The notes: generated from the sequence alone by a model not told the origin. A stretch of 64,000 bases of DNA from JAEZFI01 sp044508215 (GCA_044508215.1 JBIQID010000004.1:7747-71746), one strand, 5' to 3'. Shown: positions 16,365-25,301, numbered from the stretch's first letter. Made by a program: numbers and translations.

Positions 16365-17077
16365 GCGGCACGGGAGGCGACGCGTTCGTGCGTCCCTACG
16401 AGGCGCGCGACCGGGCGCGGGTGCGGGAGATCTGCCACGCCACCGGGTACATGGGCGAGTCCGCCGGGTGGTTCTGGCCCGACGTCGAGTCCTTCGCCGA
16501 CATGTTCAGCGGCTACTACACCGACGAGGAGCCCGAGTCGGCCCAGGTGGTCGAGGTCGACGGGCGGGTCGAGGGCTACCTCCTCGGCTGCCTCGACTCG
16601 TCGAGGGCGTGGCAGCCCGACAGGGTGGTCCTCCGCCACGTCGTCCGTCGGGGGATCGCATTCCGACGCGGCACCTCGGCGTTCATCGGGAGGGCGGCGG
16701 TGGACCTCTACCGCGATCGGAGTGCCGGCCTCCACCGCGCGACCCAGCCCGACCGGGTGGAGGAGCGCTACCCCGCGCACCTCCACATCGATCTCATGCC
16801 GGTCGCCCGAGGGCAGGGCTTCGGGGGTCGCTTGATGCACGCGTGGCTCTCGCGGGTCGAGCGAGCGGGGCTCGACGGGTGCCACCTGCGCACCTTTGCC
16901 CAGAACGTTGGGGGAATCACCTTCTTCGAGTCGGAGGGGTTCCGGCGCGTCGGCGAGCCGGCGGTGGTGCCGGGGTGGCGTTCGCCCCGTGGGGAAAGGC
17001 TCCACGTGCAGACGATGGTCCTCGACCTGCCCTCCACCGCGGAGCGCGGTGAGGGGACCGCTCCCCGCCACGAGTAG
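16361..17077 (+). CDS. GNAT-family N-acetyltransferase
   Basis: 238 residues. The acetyl-CoA-binding signature of GNAT enzymes is visible as VARGQGFGGRLMHAWL, followed by NVGGITFFESEGF. The N-terminal half (YEARDRARVREICHATGYMG) is typical of the fold. The acceptor is unknown. The GTG start overlaps the GH20 stop, so the two are coupled. A GNAT-like partner with a hexosaminidase suggests amino-sugar handling, but that is inference. Confidence 0.85.
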   Translation: MSGTGGDAFVRPYEARDRARVREICHATGYMGESAGWFWPDVESFADMFSGYYTDEEPESAQVVEVDGRVEGYLLGCLDSSRAWQPDRVVLRHVVRRGIAFRRGTSAFIGRAAVDLYRDRSAGLHRATQPDRVEERYPAHLHIDLMPVARGQGFGGRLMHAWLSRVERAGLDGCHLRTFAQNVGGITFFESEGFRRVGEPAVVPGWRSPRGERLHVQTMVLDLPSTAERGEGTAPRHE

Positions 17078-17103
17078 GCCGAACGGCTCCGATCGGCGTC
17101 GCA

Positions 17104-17116
17104 TTTCGTCACGAAA
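17104..17116. repeat. 13-bp odd palindrome upstream of the LAFTG protein promoter
   Basis: TTTCGT-C-ACGAAA, perfect 6-bp arms, 12 bp upstream of the -35 of the gene at 17214. It is a plausible operator; no regulator is assigned. Confidence 0.35.
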
Positions 17117-17127
17117 CCTGGTAGCTC

Positions 17128-17156
17128 TTGTGCGCCCTGCGGCTCCCCTGTACAAG
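17128..17156 (+). promoter_or_regulatory. Housekeeping-type promoter of the secreted LAFTG protein
   Basis: TTGTGC (17128-17133), a 17-bp spacer and TACAAG (17151-17156). The leader of about 50 nt carries AGGAGGG (17203-17209) before the ATG at 17214. Confidence 0.5.
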
Positions 17157-17213
17157 TGGGGAATTGCGTGGCCCGTGCGAACGGGTCCAGGGGCTTCACC
17201 TCAGGAGGGAAAC

Positions 17214-19031
17214 ATGCGGGGCCGAACACGGTGGTTGGCGAGGACGCTCGGTGTAGCGGCGATCGGAGCGCTCTTCGTTCCGGTCACGCCCGCCGCAGCG
17301 CAGACACAGTCAGCCCGGGTGACGCTGAACTGCGACGGCATCACGGGTGACAGCGCGTCGAGCCTCGGCGACTCGAAGGCCACCCTCGGGATGCTCCCCG
17401 GTGGTGGGTCGGGCCTCTCCCTCGACGTGAACGTGACCACCACGGTCCCGGCCGTCGTGAAGCAGGGCTCGGGTCCGTTCGACGCCCGCTTCGACCTCAA
17501 CGTGACGCTCCCCGCCTCGGTGGTGAGCTCCGCGAAGCTCCTCGGCCTCTCGACCGTGCCGGTGAACAACGCCACCTTCGGCGTGCAGTTCACCGGAGCG
17601 GCCACCGGCAAGCTCTCCACCACCGTCCCGAACCAGACGGTGGACCTCAACGCCGCCGTCGTGTCGGTGAACCAGACCATCACCGGCAAGGTGACCCCCG
17701 ACGGCTCCGGCCTCATCATCTACCGGCCCGACGCCGCCCGGCTGTCGATCGTGATCAACCGGACCATCGGCACCCTCGAGGTCCGCACGCTCACCGTGCA
17801 GTGCTCGGCGAGCGGCCTCCTCGGGACCACGCTGGTGCAGGTCCCCGGTGCGCCGCGGGTGAACCCGCCGATCATCACCGCCACCGGTGAGGTGGGCGCC
17901 AACACCCTCGACCTGCTGGGCGGCGGCTACATCGCTCCCGACGAGGGCAACCCCGTCCTCCCCGAGTCGCTCGCGACCACCGGCAGCCCCACGCCGAGCG
18001 GCACCGCGACGATCGAGAACGGTGTGCTGACGTTCAACGCCCCTGCCGGCGGCGACTACGAGATCCCGCTGCAGGTCTGCGCGGCGCCCAAGGCGACCGA
18101 CGCGAAGCCGGGCATCAGCGAGGTCCAGCAGATGGTCCTCGGCGACTACAACGTCTACGACAACACCTTCAAGACGTTCATCGGTGACGTCGCCCGTGCG
18201 CTGAACCCGCACCCGCTGGGCCTCACCCTCGAGTTCGAGGGCCAGAAGACCCGGGTGATCGGCACCTCCTTCGGCAACCAGTGGTGGAACCAGGGTGTGC
18301 CCACCCCGCTCACGACCGACTGGCTGCAGTGGATCAACTCGTCGTTCCGTGCGCCCACCGCTGCCCAGATCCAGGCCGAGCTGGAGCGCCTGCCCAACAT
18401 CGGTGCCGGCAACGTGACCGTCACCGGTGGCGGCGCAGAGCCCTACGCGATCTCCTTCGTCGGTGACCTCGCCGACAAGGACGTCGGCCAGGTGACGGTC
18501 GCCGACTGGTGGAGCCACCTCCCGTCGGAGGGCCTCGACGCCCTCCTGGCTGCGGCCGGTGGCCTCGGCGGAGGCGACGACGATGCCCCGCCGCTGCCCA
18601 CCTGGGAGCAGCTGAACAACCAGCTCCTGACCGGTGCCATCTCGTTCGACCAGTGGACCGTGGTCGCAGGTGACCTCATCCGGGCGCAGCTGCTCGCGTC
18701 GCTGCCCCCGATCCCCGACCTGGTCGCCGACGTGACGTCGCTCTTCCCGTCGAAGCCGCTGCTGAACACGGTGACCCAGGGCGAGGACGCCATCCCCGCC
18801 GGGACCACCGGTGACCTGTGCACCCCGTTCGTGGTGCGCTACGCCATCGGCGGCGTCGACGTCGAAGGCGCCGGCCTCGGCCGGACGCCCACCGGACAGG
18901 GCCCGCGGGTGGCCGGACGGGACCTGGCCTTCACCGGCTCGCCGTCCACCGGGCTCACGCTGCTCGGCCTCGGCCTGGTGGCAGTCGGCGGTGGCCTCGT
19001 GCTGATGCGCCGTCGGGAGACCATGGCCTGA
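17214..19031 (+). CDS. Secreted surface protein with LAFTG sortase signal
   Basis: 605 residues. A signal peptide (cleavage near AAAQTQS, about residue 30) precedes a long beta-rich exported region. The C-terminus carries LAFTG (571-575), a hydrophobic helix and RRR, a complete sorting signal. LAxTG is the motif of class E sortases of high-GC Actinobacteria. No sortase gene lies in the window. The middle has few recognisable motifs and some acidic, Pro-rich linkers. A strong AGGAGGG ribosome site and an efficient-looking terminator suggest high expression. Function beyond wall attachment is unknown. Confidence 0.8.
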   Translation: MRGRTRWLARTLGVAAIGALFVPVTPAAAQTQSARVTLNCDGITGDSASSLGDSKATLGMLPGGGSGLSLDVNVTTTVPAVVKQGSGPFDARFDLNVTLPASVVSSAKLLGLSTVPVNNATFGVQFTGAATGKLSTTVPNQTVDLNAAVVSVNQTITGKVTPDGSGLIIYRPDAARLSIVINRTIGTLEVRTLTVQCSASGLLGTTLVQVPGAPRVNPPIITATGEVGANTLDLLGGGYIAPDEGNPVLPESLATTGSPTPSGTATIENGVLTFNAPAGGDYEIPLQVCAAPKATDAKPGISEVQQMVLGDYNVYDNTFKTFIGDVARALNPHPLGLTLEFEGQKTRVIGTSFGNQWWNQGVPTPLTTDWLQWINSSFRAPTAAQIQAELERLPNIGAGNVTVTGGGAEPYAISFVGDLADKDVGQVTVADWWSHLPSEGLDALLAAAGGLGGGDDDAPPLPTWEQLNNQLLTGAISFDQWTVVAGDLIRAQLLASLPPIPDLVADVTSLFPSKPLLNTVTQGEDAIPAGTTGDLCTPFVVRYAIGGVDVEGAGLGRTPTGQGPRVAGRDLAFTGSPSTGLTLLGLGLVAVGGGLVLMRRRETMA

Positions 19032-19060
19032 CCGGCTGACCGAAACCTCTCCTGAACCGA

Positions 19061-19102
19061 ACACCGGCAGGTGACCCGCTTCGGCGGGGAGCCTGCCGGT
19101 GT
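19061..19102 (+). terminator. Strong terminator with UUCG tetraloop
   Basis: Perfect 11-bp arms ACACCGGCAGG / CCTGCCGGTGT enclose an inner CCCGC-TTCG-GCGGG stem. A short TTTT follows at 19109-19112. It begins 30 nt after the stop at 19031. Confidence 0.85.
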
Positions 19103-19141
19103 CGGTCGTTTTCGGGGCGACTCGGCAGCGAACGCCGACGG

Positions 19142-20194
19142 TCAGGCCCGGGCGAGGCGGCCGATGCGCTTCGGTGCCACGTAGCCCGCCTCTGCGAGCC
19201 AGCGCATCGTGTCGACCAGCGTCTCCTCCAGCGTCCGCGCCGGGAGGCCGAACTGCTCGCGGGCTGGGGAGTCGTCGTAGCGGGCGTCGGGGTGGTCGAT
19301 CCCCACGATGATCAGCTCGATCGTCTCGGAGGAGATCGGCAGTCCGACTCGGACCCGGCGGCCGACCGAGTCGGCGACGGCCGCGGCTGCCGCGAGCGCC
19401 GAGCGTGGAGCCGGGAACTTCGGCAGCCGACGCCCGGTCAGCTCCGACATCGCCGTGACGATGCCTCGCAGCTCCACCGGGTCGCCGGGGAACAGGTAGC
19501 GCCGTGGTCCCCGGCCCGGCTCCAGCGCGGCGACGCAGAGCTCGGCGACGTCGCGGACGTCCACGAACGGCATCGCCGCATGCGCCGGCAACGTGGGCAG
19601 CCGCCACAGCAGGACGTCGCGGACCACCTTCACCGAGTCCGACAGGCCCGGGTTCGGGTCACGTGGCCCGAACACACCTCCCGGGTAGATCGTCACTACG
19701 GGAGCGCCCTCGTCCTGTGCCGCGCGGGCGACGTGCTCCGCCGCGATCTTCGACCGGGTGTACGGGCCGCAGCCCTCGGCCAGATCCATCTCGGCCGTCA
19801 CGAACGACGCGGGCGGAGGCTGGTAGACGCCCAGGGTCGACACGTCGACGATCGGGTCCAGCCCTGCGGCCCGCGCTGCGTCGATGACCGTGCGGGTCAT
19901 CTCCGGGTTCACCCGGTGCATCTCCTCGGCGTAGGTCGGGTCGAGGGTGAAGAGGGCCGCCACGTGGATGACCGCGTCGCACCCCTCGATCGCTGACGCG
20001 ACGGAGGCGGGATCGCTCAGGTCCGCCCGGACCGCTTCGATCCCGGGATCGTCGAGCAGCCCGAACATCGTGCGGACGCGCTGGACCTTGTCGGGGTCCC
20101 GGACCAGCATCCGCACCTCGTAGCCCCCAGCACGCGCCGCGGCGACCGTGTGGGAGCCGATGAACCCGGTCCCACCGGTGATCGCGACCTTCAC
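19142..20194 (-). CDS. NAD-dependent epimerase/dehydratase family (extended SDR)
   Basis: 350 residues. The N-terminal Rossmann motif TGGTGFIG, an acidic residue pair (RADLSD) and the catalytic YxxxK (YTRSK) mark an extended short-chain dehydrogenase. Substrates in this family range from nucleotide sugars to 3beta-hydroxysteroids and dihydroflavonols, and sequence alone does not choose. The GTG start is 7 nt after TAGTCT, a box that includes the TAG stop of the upstream gene. It is therefore next to, but probably transcribed separately from, the flippase-like gene. Confidence 0.85.
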   Translation of the reverse strand: MKVAITGGTGFIGSHTVAAARAGGYEVRMLVRDPDKVQRVRTMFGLLDDPGIEAVRADLSDPASVASAIEGCDAVIHVAALFTLDPTYAEEMHRVNPEMTRTVIDAARAAGLDPIVDVSTLGVYQPPPASFVTAEMDLAEGCGPYTRSKIAAEHVARAAQDEGAPVVTIYPGGVFGPRDPNPGLSDSVKVVRDVLLWRLPTLPAHAAMPFVDVRDVAELCVAALEPGRGPRRYLFPGDPVELRGIVTAMSELTGRRLPKFPAPRSALAAAAAVADSVGRRVRVGLPISSETIELIIVGIDHPDARYDDSPAREQFGLPARTLEETLVDTMRWLAEAGYVAPKRIGRLARA

Positions 20195-20201
20195 GGCGGC
20201 G

Positions 20202-20207
20202 AGACTA
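20202..20207 (-). promoter_or_regulatory. -10 element overlapping the upstream stop codon
   Basis: TAGTCT on the minus strand, 7 nt before the GTG at 20194. Its first three bases are the TAG stop codon of the gene ending at 20205. Confidence 0.55.
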
Positions 20208-22640
20208 CTGAGGGGCGCTCCGGCGGCCCGACCCCAGCTGCAGCCGGTGGAACGCCAGGAAGCCGGGCGGGATCTTCAGCCAGAAGGTGGCGAGCCGGTA
20301 GAGGAGCACGGCGCCCACCGAGGTGGTGCTCGGCAGCCCTGCCGAGGTGAGGCCGGCGATGAGCGTGGCCTCCACCGCGCCGAGCCCGCCGGGAGTGGGG
20401 GCCGCCGTGGCCACCACGGAGGCGGTGAGGTACACGAACCCGATCGACGCCACGCCCATCGAGCCGTCCAGCGCGGCGACGCAGGCCGCGAGGGCGACCA
20501 TGTTGGCGCCGGTGACGCCCACCGCGCCGCCCACCAGCTGGAGCAGCTTGATCGGCCGTCGGGCGACCTGCGCCAGTCCCGACGCCGCTCGCTTGAGGTA
20601 CGGCCCGACCTTCTCGACGAGCAGCCGCCGACCCGCGGGGACCGCCACCACCACCGCAGCCGCCACCACGGCGATGGCTCCGACCACCAGAGCGGTGGTG
20701 CCCGACGGGAGGTGCAGGTCGCCGAGGCCGCCGCTGCCACGCCAGAACGCGAACGCGGCGAGCAGCGACGCGTGGACCACCACGCCGTTCACCAGGTTGA
20801 GGCCGACCGCTGCGAGCGCGACGGGTTGGTCGACGCCGCTCCGCTCGAGGAAGCGGGCGTTCAGCGCCATGCCCCCGAGCTGCGCGGGCGTGGCGAACCC
20901 CACGAACGCCGCTGCCGTCTGGGTGAGGACGTTGGCACCGAAGGGGACGTCCTCGGGCACCGAGCCCGAGATCGCGACCGCAGCGCCGACGATGCTGGCC
21001 GCCGAAGCGAGGAGCGCAACCGCGAACCACCACCAGTTCGCGTTGCGCACGTTCGACCAGAGCTCGGACGCGCCCGCCAGCTGCGGGCCGAGCAGGTAGA
21101 AGGCGACCGCGGACAGGCCCACCAGCACGAGGGTGCGGGGCGACACCCGCTCCAGGTCGGTGGGCACGACCGGCCCGGCCTCCGTCTGCTCCACGACCTC
21201 GTCGATCACCTGGCGGAGGAGGTCGCCCTCCTTCGCGTCGCGCCGGGTCGCCCGCGTGAGGGCGAGCGGCTGGAGGCGTGAGAGCGCCCCGGACACCGCG
21301 CCGGACCCCAGCTCGTCGACGGCGACCGTGACGGCCCGCTCCGGGCCCACCGAGCGCGCCGTGATGACCAGCAGCTCGGCGACGTCGTTGGAGAGGAGAC
21401 CGGCGTCGGCGCCCACCTCGGCGCGGGAGAAGTCGGTGACCCACACCTCGCCGTCCACCTCCACGAGGTGTTCGAGGCGCAGCCGCCGGTGGGCGACGCG
21501 AGCCCGCCGTAGGCCGGCCACGGCGCGCCACGCTCCGCGCAGCTGCTCGTCGGAGAGCACCTCGCGATGCTGCGCGAGGGGCGTGCCGTCCAGCTCGTCG
21601 AAGGCGAGCAGCGCCGATCGCTCCCCGACCACCGTCACGGCGCGCAGGCGGGGCGTGAGGACGTCGTGCTGGCGTGCCATCGCAGCGGCGAGCGCCTCGT
21701 GCTCGGCCGTCTGCACCACCGACGCCCACGGCCGCTCGCTCCCCGTGTTCTGGAAGCGGACCGACCGGTAGAGCCTGGCGGGCAGCCGGGCGATGCGAGT
21801 GTCGGGGTTCATCACCCGGACGTGGAGCCGCGAGCCGTCCACCAGCGTGGCTCGCCAGCAGTCCGGGCGGCCGGCGATCTGGGCCAGCCGTGCCAGCTGG
21901 AACCCCTGCTCCCCGAGCGTGGCCGCCACCGTGCGGCCGTGCGGGATGTGGTCGGGCGCGCCGAAGAGGAGGAGGCCGAGGTGGCCGACGAGAAGACCCA
22001 CCGGCACGGCGAGGAGGAGCTCGCGGGGGAGCACCGCGCCGGAGGCCAGGCGGATCACCACCACGAGCACCACTGCGATGCGGAAGATGCGGCGCCAGCG
22101 ACGCTCGAGCCACGGGCTCTCCACGATCACCAGGGCGACGAGCCCGGCGAGGTACGACGGGCTGGGGAACCCGGTGGGGATCTGGAGGCGCTGCTCGAAC
22201 AGCTCGCGTAGGCCAGCTCGGGCCTCGGGGTCGTCGAAGAGCCGGTTCAGCGCCAGCCCCGTGACGAAGCCGGCGACCGTCAGCGAGCCGACCAGGTTCA
22301 CGAGGCGCCGGAAGCGGCGGGTGACGACGAGGACGGCCACGACGATGAGCGGCGCGTACGCCGCGATCGCCTGGGTGACGGCGACCAGGACCTCTCGCAG
22401 CCAGCTGGGCAGCCGCGACAGCGCCCGCACGAGGTCGCGCTCCACACCGGACAGGCCGGACGGTGCCGCGATGGCGAGGACGATCGCCGCGCCGGCGAGC
22501 AGCGCGGCTGCGAACACCCCGAGCGTCACCGAGGCCGAGCGCGTCACCGGGGGACGGCGCTGCTCCTCGATGGACACGACCGTGGGTGGGGAGCCGTGGA
22601 CGTGGTGGGAGGCAGGGTGGATGCGGAGAGCCTGACGCAT
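20205..22640 (-). CDS. LPG-synthase/YbhN-type flippase-like protein with kinase-like centre
   Basis: 811 residues if the ATG at 22640 is used. An N-terminal block of about six membrane segments is followed by a soluble centre (about 245-470). The C-terminal block of about eight segments is typical of lysylphosphatidylglycerol-synthase transmembrane (YbhN/AglD-like) proteins, with PTPGGLGAVEATL near the end. The centre resembles a protein-kinase or UbiB-type lobe (RVMNPDTR, EHEALAAAMA, WVTDFSRAEVGA), but the catalytic loop is HRRLRLEHL rather than HxDxxxxN, so it is probably inactive. No lysyl-transfer domain is present. Lipid transport is inferred. The start is uncertain; GTG at 22577 is an alternative. 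Confidence 0.75.
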   Translation of the reverse strand: MRQALRIHPASHHVHGSPPTVVSIEEQRRPPVTRSASVTLGVFAAALLAGAAIVLAIAAPSGLSGVERDLVRALSRLPSWLREVLVAVTQAIAAYAPLIVVAVLVVTRRFRRLVNLVGSLTVAGFVTGLALNRLFDDPEARAGLRELFEQRLQIPTGFPSPSYLAGLVALVIVESPWLERRWRRIFRIAVVLVVVIRLASGAVLPRELLLAVPVGLLVGHLGLLLFGAPDHIPHGRTVAATLGEQGFQLARLAQIAGRPDCWRATLVDGSRLHVRVMNPDTRIARLPARLYRSVRFQNTGSERPWASVVQTAEHEALAAAMARQHDVLTPRLRAVTVVGERSALLAFDELDGTPLAQHREVLSDEQLRGAWRAVAGLRRARVAHRRLRLEHLVEVDGEVWVTDFSRAEVGADAGLLSNDVAELLVITARSVGPERAVTVAVDELGSGAVSGALSRLQPLALTRATRRDAKEGDLLRQVIDEVVEQTEAGPVVPTDLERVSPRTLVLVGLSAVAFYLLGPQLAGASELWSNVRNANWWWFAVALLASAASIVGAAVAISGSVPEDVPFGANVLTQTAAAFVGFATPAQLGGMALNARFLERSGVDQPVALAAVGLNLVNGVVVHASLLAAFAFWRGSGGLGDLHLPSGTTALVVGAIAVVAAAVVVAVPAGRRLLVEKVGPYLKRAASGLAQVARRPIKLLQLVGGAVGVTGANMVALAACVAALDGSMGVASIGFVYLTASVVATAAPTPGGLGAVEATLIAGLTSAGLPSTTSVGAVLLYRLATFWLKIPPGFLAFHRLQLGSGRRSAPQ

Positions 22641-22794
22641 GCGGGGGTGGTGGAGCCAGCACCCACAGGGCCGCACGGCCCCTTCGCATGGGTCCCCCGG
22701 CCCCTTCCACGACCGTGTCCTCAAGTCCCCGTGTGGGCGGACCGACCTCGGATCCGCCGGGTTGCGTGGCACGGCGGGCGAAGGAGGAGACGAG
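22641..22794. other. Divergent intergenic region
   Basis: 154 bp between the flippase-like gene and the HD-GYP gene. I see no convincing -10 for the minus gene. The plus gene has AAGGAGGA (22781-22788) before its ATG. No repeats stand out. Confidence 0.4.
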
Positions 22795-24849
22795 ATGGCG
22801 GGGACGGCGACGGTCGACGACCAGACCGAACGGGCAGAGGGCACCTGGGAAGCACGGCCGGTCGCGGCAGCGCTGGTCCGATGCGTCGCGATCGCTGTGC
22901 CGCTCGGCGCCGGCGCCGTGGCCTCCGTCGTGGCGGATCGCCGGCTCGGGACCGCCACCACCGTCACCGGCGCGGTGCTGCGGGCGCTGGTGGTGATCGC
23001 CGTGTCCACGGCAGCGGTGCTCGCCGTCGATCGAGCGGCCCGTCGACTGCTGCCGCTCGCCACCCTGTTGAACCTGTCGCTGGTCTTCCCCGACCAGGCG
23101 CCGGCGCGCTTCCGGACGGCGCTGAAGGCCGGCAGCAGCCGTCGCCTCGCGAAGCTGGCCGAGTCGACACGCAGCGACGGCCTCCCGGACGACCCGACCG
23201 CCGCGGCGGAGCAGGTGCTCCTCCTCATCAGAGCGATCGGCGACCACGACCGACGCACCCGAGGCCATTCGGAGCGGGTCCGCCTGTTCGCCGACATGAT
23301 CGGCCAGGAGCTGGGCCTGGGCCGTCGTGACCGGCAGCTGCTCCAGTGGGGCGCCCTGGTCCACGACCTCGGCAAGCTGACCGTGCCACCCGAGATCCTG
23401 AACAAGCGTGGCCGGCCCGACGCTGACGAGTGGAAGATCCTCCAGCAGCACCCGAAGGCCGGCGAGGAGCTGATCGCCCCGCTCCGGCCGCTCCTCGGTG
23501 AGTGGGCCGATGCCGTCGGTGGCCACCACGAGAAGTGGGACGGCTCGGGCTACCCGCGTGGCCTTCGCGGACCCGAGATCACCCGGGCAGCGGCGATCGT
23601 CGCGGTGGCGGACTCCTTCGAGGTCATGACCGCGATCCGCTCGTACAAGAAGGCGATGTCGATGCGCGCCGCTCGGGAGGAGCTGACCCGTTGTGCGGGG
23701 ACGCACTTCTCCCCGGAGGTGGTGCGCGCCTTCCTCTCCCTCTCGCTCGGGCGCCTCCGGCTGGCGATGGGGCCGCTCAGCGCCCTGGCGCACCTCCCGT
23801 TCGCCGGCCAGGTGGCCCAGGCCCCCGGTGTGGTGACCGGCGCGTCGGCTGCGCTCCGCGCCGCGACGACGGCCCCTGTCGTGGCCGGGGTGACCGCCGG
23901 CGCCCTCGTGGCGTCACTCGCTGCTCCCAGCGCGGTCCAGGGCGCCACGATCGAGCTCGCGTCGGCCGAGAGCAGCCCGTCCGGCGCGCACCAGGTCGCC
24001 GGCGGCACATCCCCGGGAGGTGTCGGCAGCGCCGACGGCGCCGGAGGTGCTGTGGGCGACGAGGGCGCCGCTCTGGGCGAGGGTGCGTCCGGAGCCGACA
24101 GCGACCCGACGGGGCACGCAGGCGACGGCTCCGGCGATTCGGGTGCAGGCGGCGACGGTTCGTCCGACGCAACGGACGGCACGACCGGCGGAGGCGGCTC
24201 GGGCTCGGGTTCCAGTCCGGGAAGCGGCAGCGGCTCGGGCTCCGGCTCGGGGACCGGGTCCGGCGGAGATGGCCGCTCTGGCTCCGACGCCGGCACGGGC
24301 GGAGACGGTTCCTCCACGACGCCCGGTCACGGCGATGCCGATGGCGACACCGGCTCGGGCTCACCGTCGACGGGCGGGCCCTCGGGCGGCGGCCAGCAGG
24401 GAGGCGGTTCCGACCCCGGCTTGGGCATCACCCTGCCGGACCAGATCGGCCCGATCACCGTCCCGTCGCTCCCGCTGCCGCTCCCGACGTCGAGCGTGCC
24501 GGGCGGCGTCCAGCTGACCCTCATCGGCGACCTGCCGATCTGGTACTCCACGAAGTCCAACCGGTCGAACCCCGCTCCGCTCGCGGGTGCGACCTTCGAT
24601 CGTGGCGCCAAGATCTACGTCTTCGTCACGCAGCCGTCGCTCACCGGCGTGCAGTTCTGGTTGGGGCCGTCGATCATCGGCGTTCCCTTCAGCACCGATC
24701 TGGTGGCGCCGTTCGATCTCGTCCCGGGGTTGCTCGGTGCTGCGAAGGCGTGGACGGTCCCGTCGACGCCCGGTACGCACTGGGTCACCGGAGCGTTGGC
24801 CGGCTCGGTCCCGTTGCGGTTCGGCAGCGCACCCTTCACCGTGCGCTGA
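22795..24849 (+). CDS. HD-GYP phosphohydrolase with membrane anchors and extracytoplasmic domain
   Basis: 684 residues. Two N-terminal membrane segments (about 28-46 and 57-78) precede an HD-GYP domain with HSERV, VHDLGK (about 190) and HHEKWDGSGYP (about 244-254). These are the metal-binding and GYP residues expected of a cyclic-di-GMP phosphodiesterase. A third hydrophobic segment (about 362-383), a Gly/Ser/Asp-rich linker of about 150 residues and a beta-rich C-terminal domain (about 570-684) follow. The linker and last domain are likely outside. The ATG at 22795 is set by AAGGAGGA. No GGDEF gene is in the window, so the substrate is inferred. Confidence 0.85.
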   Translation: MAGTATVDDQTERAEGTWEARPVAAALVRCVAIAVPLGAGAVASVVADRRLGTATTVTGAVLRALVVIAVSTAAVLAVDRAARRLLPLATLLNLSLVFPDQAPARFRTALKAGSSRRLAKLAESTRSDGLPDDPTAAAEQVLLLIRAIGDHDRRTRGHSERVRLFADMIGQELGLGRRDRQLLQWGALVHDLGKLTVPPEILNKRGRPDADEWKILQQHPKAGEELIAPLRPLLGEWADAVGGHHEKWDGSGYPRGLRGPEITRAAAIVAVADSFEVMTAIRSYKKAMSMRAAREELTRCAGTHFSPEVVRAFLSLSLGRLRLAMGPLSALAHLPFAGQVAQAPGVVTGASAALRAATTAPVVAGVTAGALVASLAAPSAVQGATIELASAESSPSGAHQVAGGTSPGGVGSADGAGGAVGDEGAALGEGASGADSDPTGHAGDGSGDSGAGGDGSSDATDGTTGGGGSGSGSSPGSGSGSGSGSGTGSGGDGRSGSDAGTGGDGSSTTPGHGDADGDTGSGSPSTGGPSGGGQQGGGSDPGLGITLPDQIGPITVPSLPLPLPTSSVPGGVQLTLIGDLPIWYSTKSNRSNPAPLAGATFDRGAKIYVFVTQPSLTGVQFWLGPSIIGVPFSTDLVAPFDLVPGLLGAAKAWTVPSTPGTHWVTGALAGSVPLRFGSAPFTVR

Positions 24850-24853
24850 ACGG

Positions 24854-25294
24854 TCAGCCCGGCTCGCCGTCGAGCAGCCAGCGCGGGCCGGGCCCGAGCG
24901 CTGCGGCGGAGTCGTCGGGGTTCAGCATGCGGCACGTCCGCAGCGAGAGGCACCCGCAACCGATGCAGCTGTCGAGCTGGTCGCGCAACCGTTCCAGCAA
25001 CGCGATCCGCGCCTCGATCCGCGGCCGCCACGCCTGGGACAGGCGCTGCCAGTCGCGCTGCGTCGGGGTCCGCCGCTGCGGGAGCGAGTCGAGGGCCTCG
25101 CGGATCTCGTCGAGCTGCAGACCCACCTGCTGGGCCACCTTGACGAACGAGACACGGCGCAGGACGTCCCGCGCGTACCGGCGCTGCCCGCCGGCGGTCC
25201 GGGTCGAGTGGATCAGCCCCTCGGCCTCGTAGAACCGCAGCGCCGAACGGGCCACGCCGGTCCGTTCGGCGACCTCGCCGATCGAGAGATCCAT
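24854..25294 (-). CDS. soxR: Redox-sensitive MerR-family activator SoxR
   Basis: 146 residues. The MerR helix-turn-helix (IGEVAERTGVARSALRFYEAEGLI) is followed by a dimerisation helix and the [2Fe-2S] cluster motif C-x2-C-x-C-x5-C (Cys110, 113, 115, 121) that defines SoxR. Oxidation of the cluster, or its reaction with redox-active small molecules, twists target promoters. The ATG is 7 nt after TAATCT, a leaderless start. A near-canonical SoxR box lies in the divergent gap, placed to control the SDR-QueA-like operon and possibly soxR itself. Confidence 0.97.
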   Translation of the reverse strand: MDLSIGEVAERTGVARSALRFYEAEGLIHSTRTAGGQRRYARDVLRRVSFVKVAQQVGLQLDEIREALDSLPQRRTPTQRDWQRLSQAWRPRIEARIALLERLRDQLDSCIGCGCLSLRTCRMLNPDDSAAALGPGPRWLLDGEPG

Positions 25295-25301
25295 GGCCCC
25301 C

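Noticed and set aside
20191..23793. Very long minus-strand open frame (about 1200 codons) overlapping the flippase-like gene in another frame
   Set aside because: Arg/Pro/Gly-rich shadow translation typical of very GC-rich DNA. The overlapping frame has membrane helices and family motifs.
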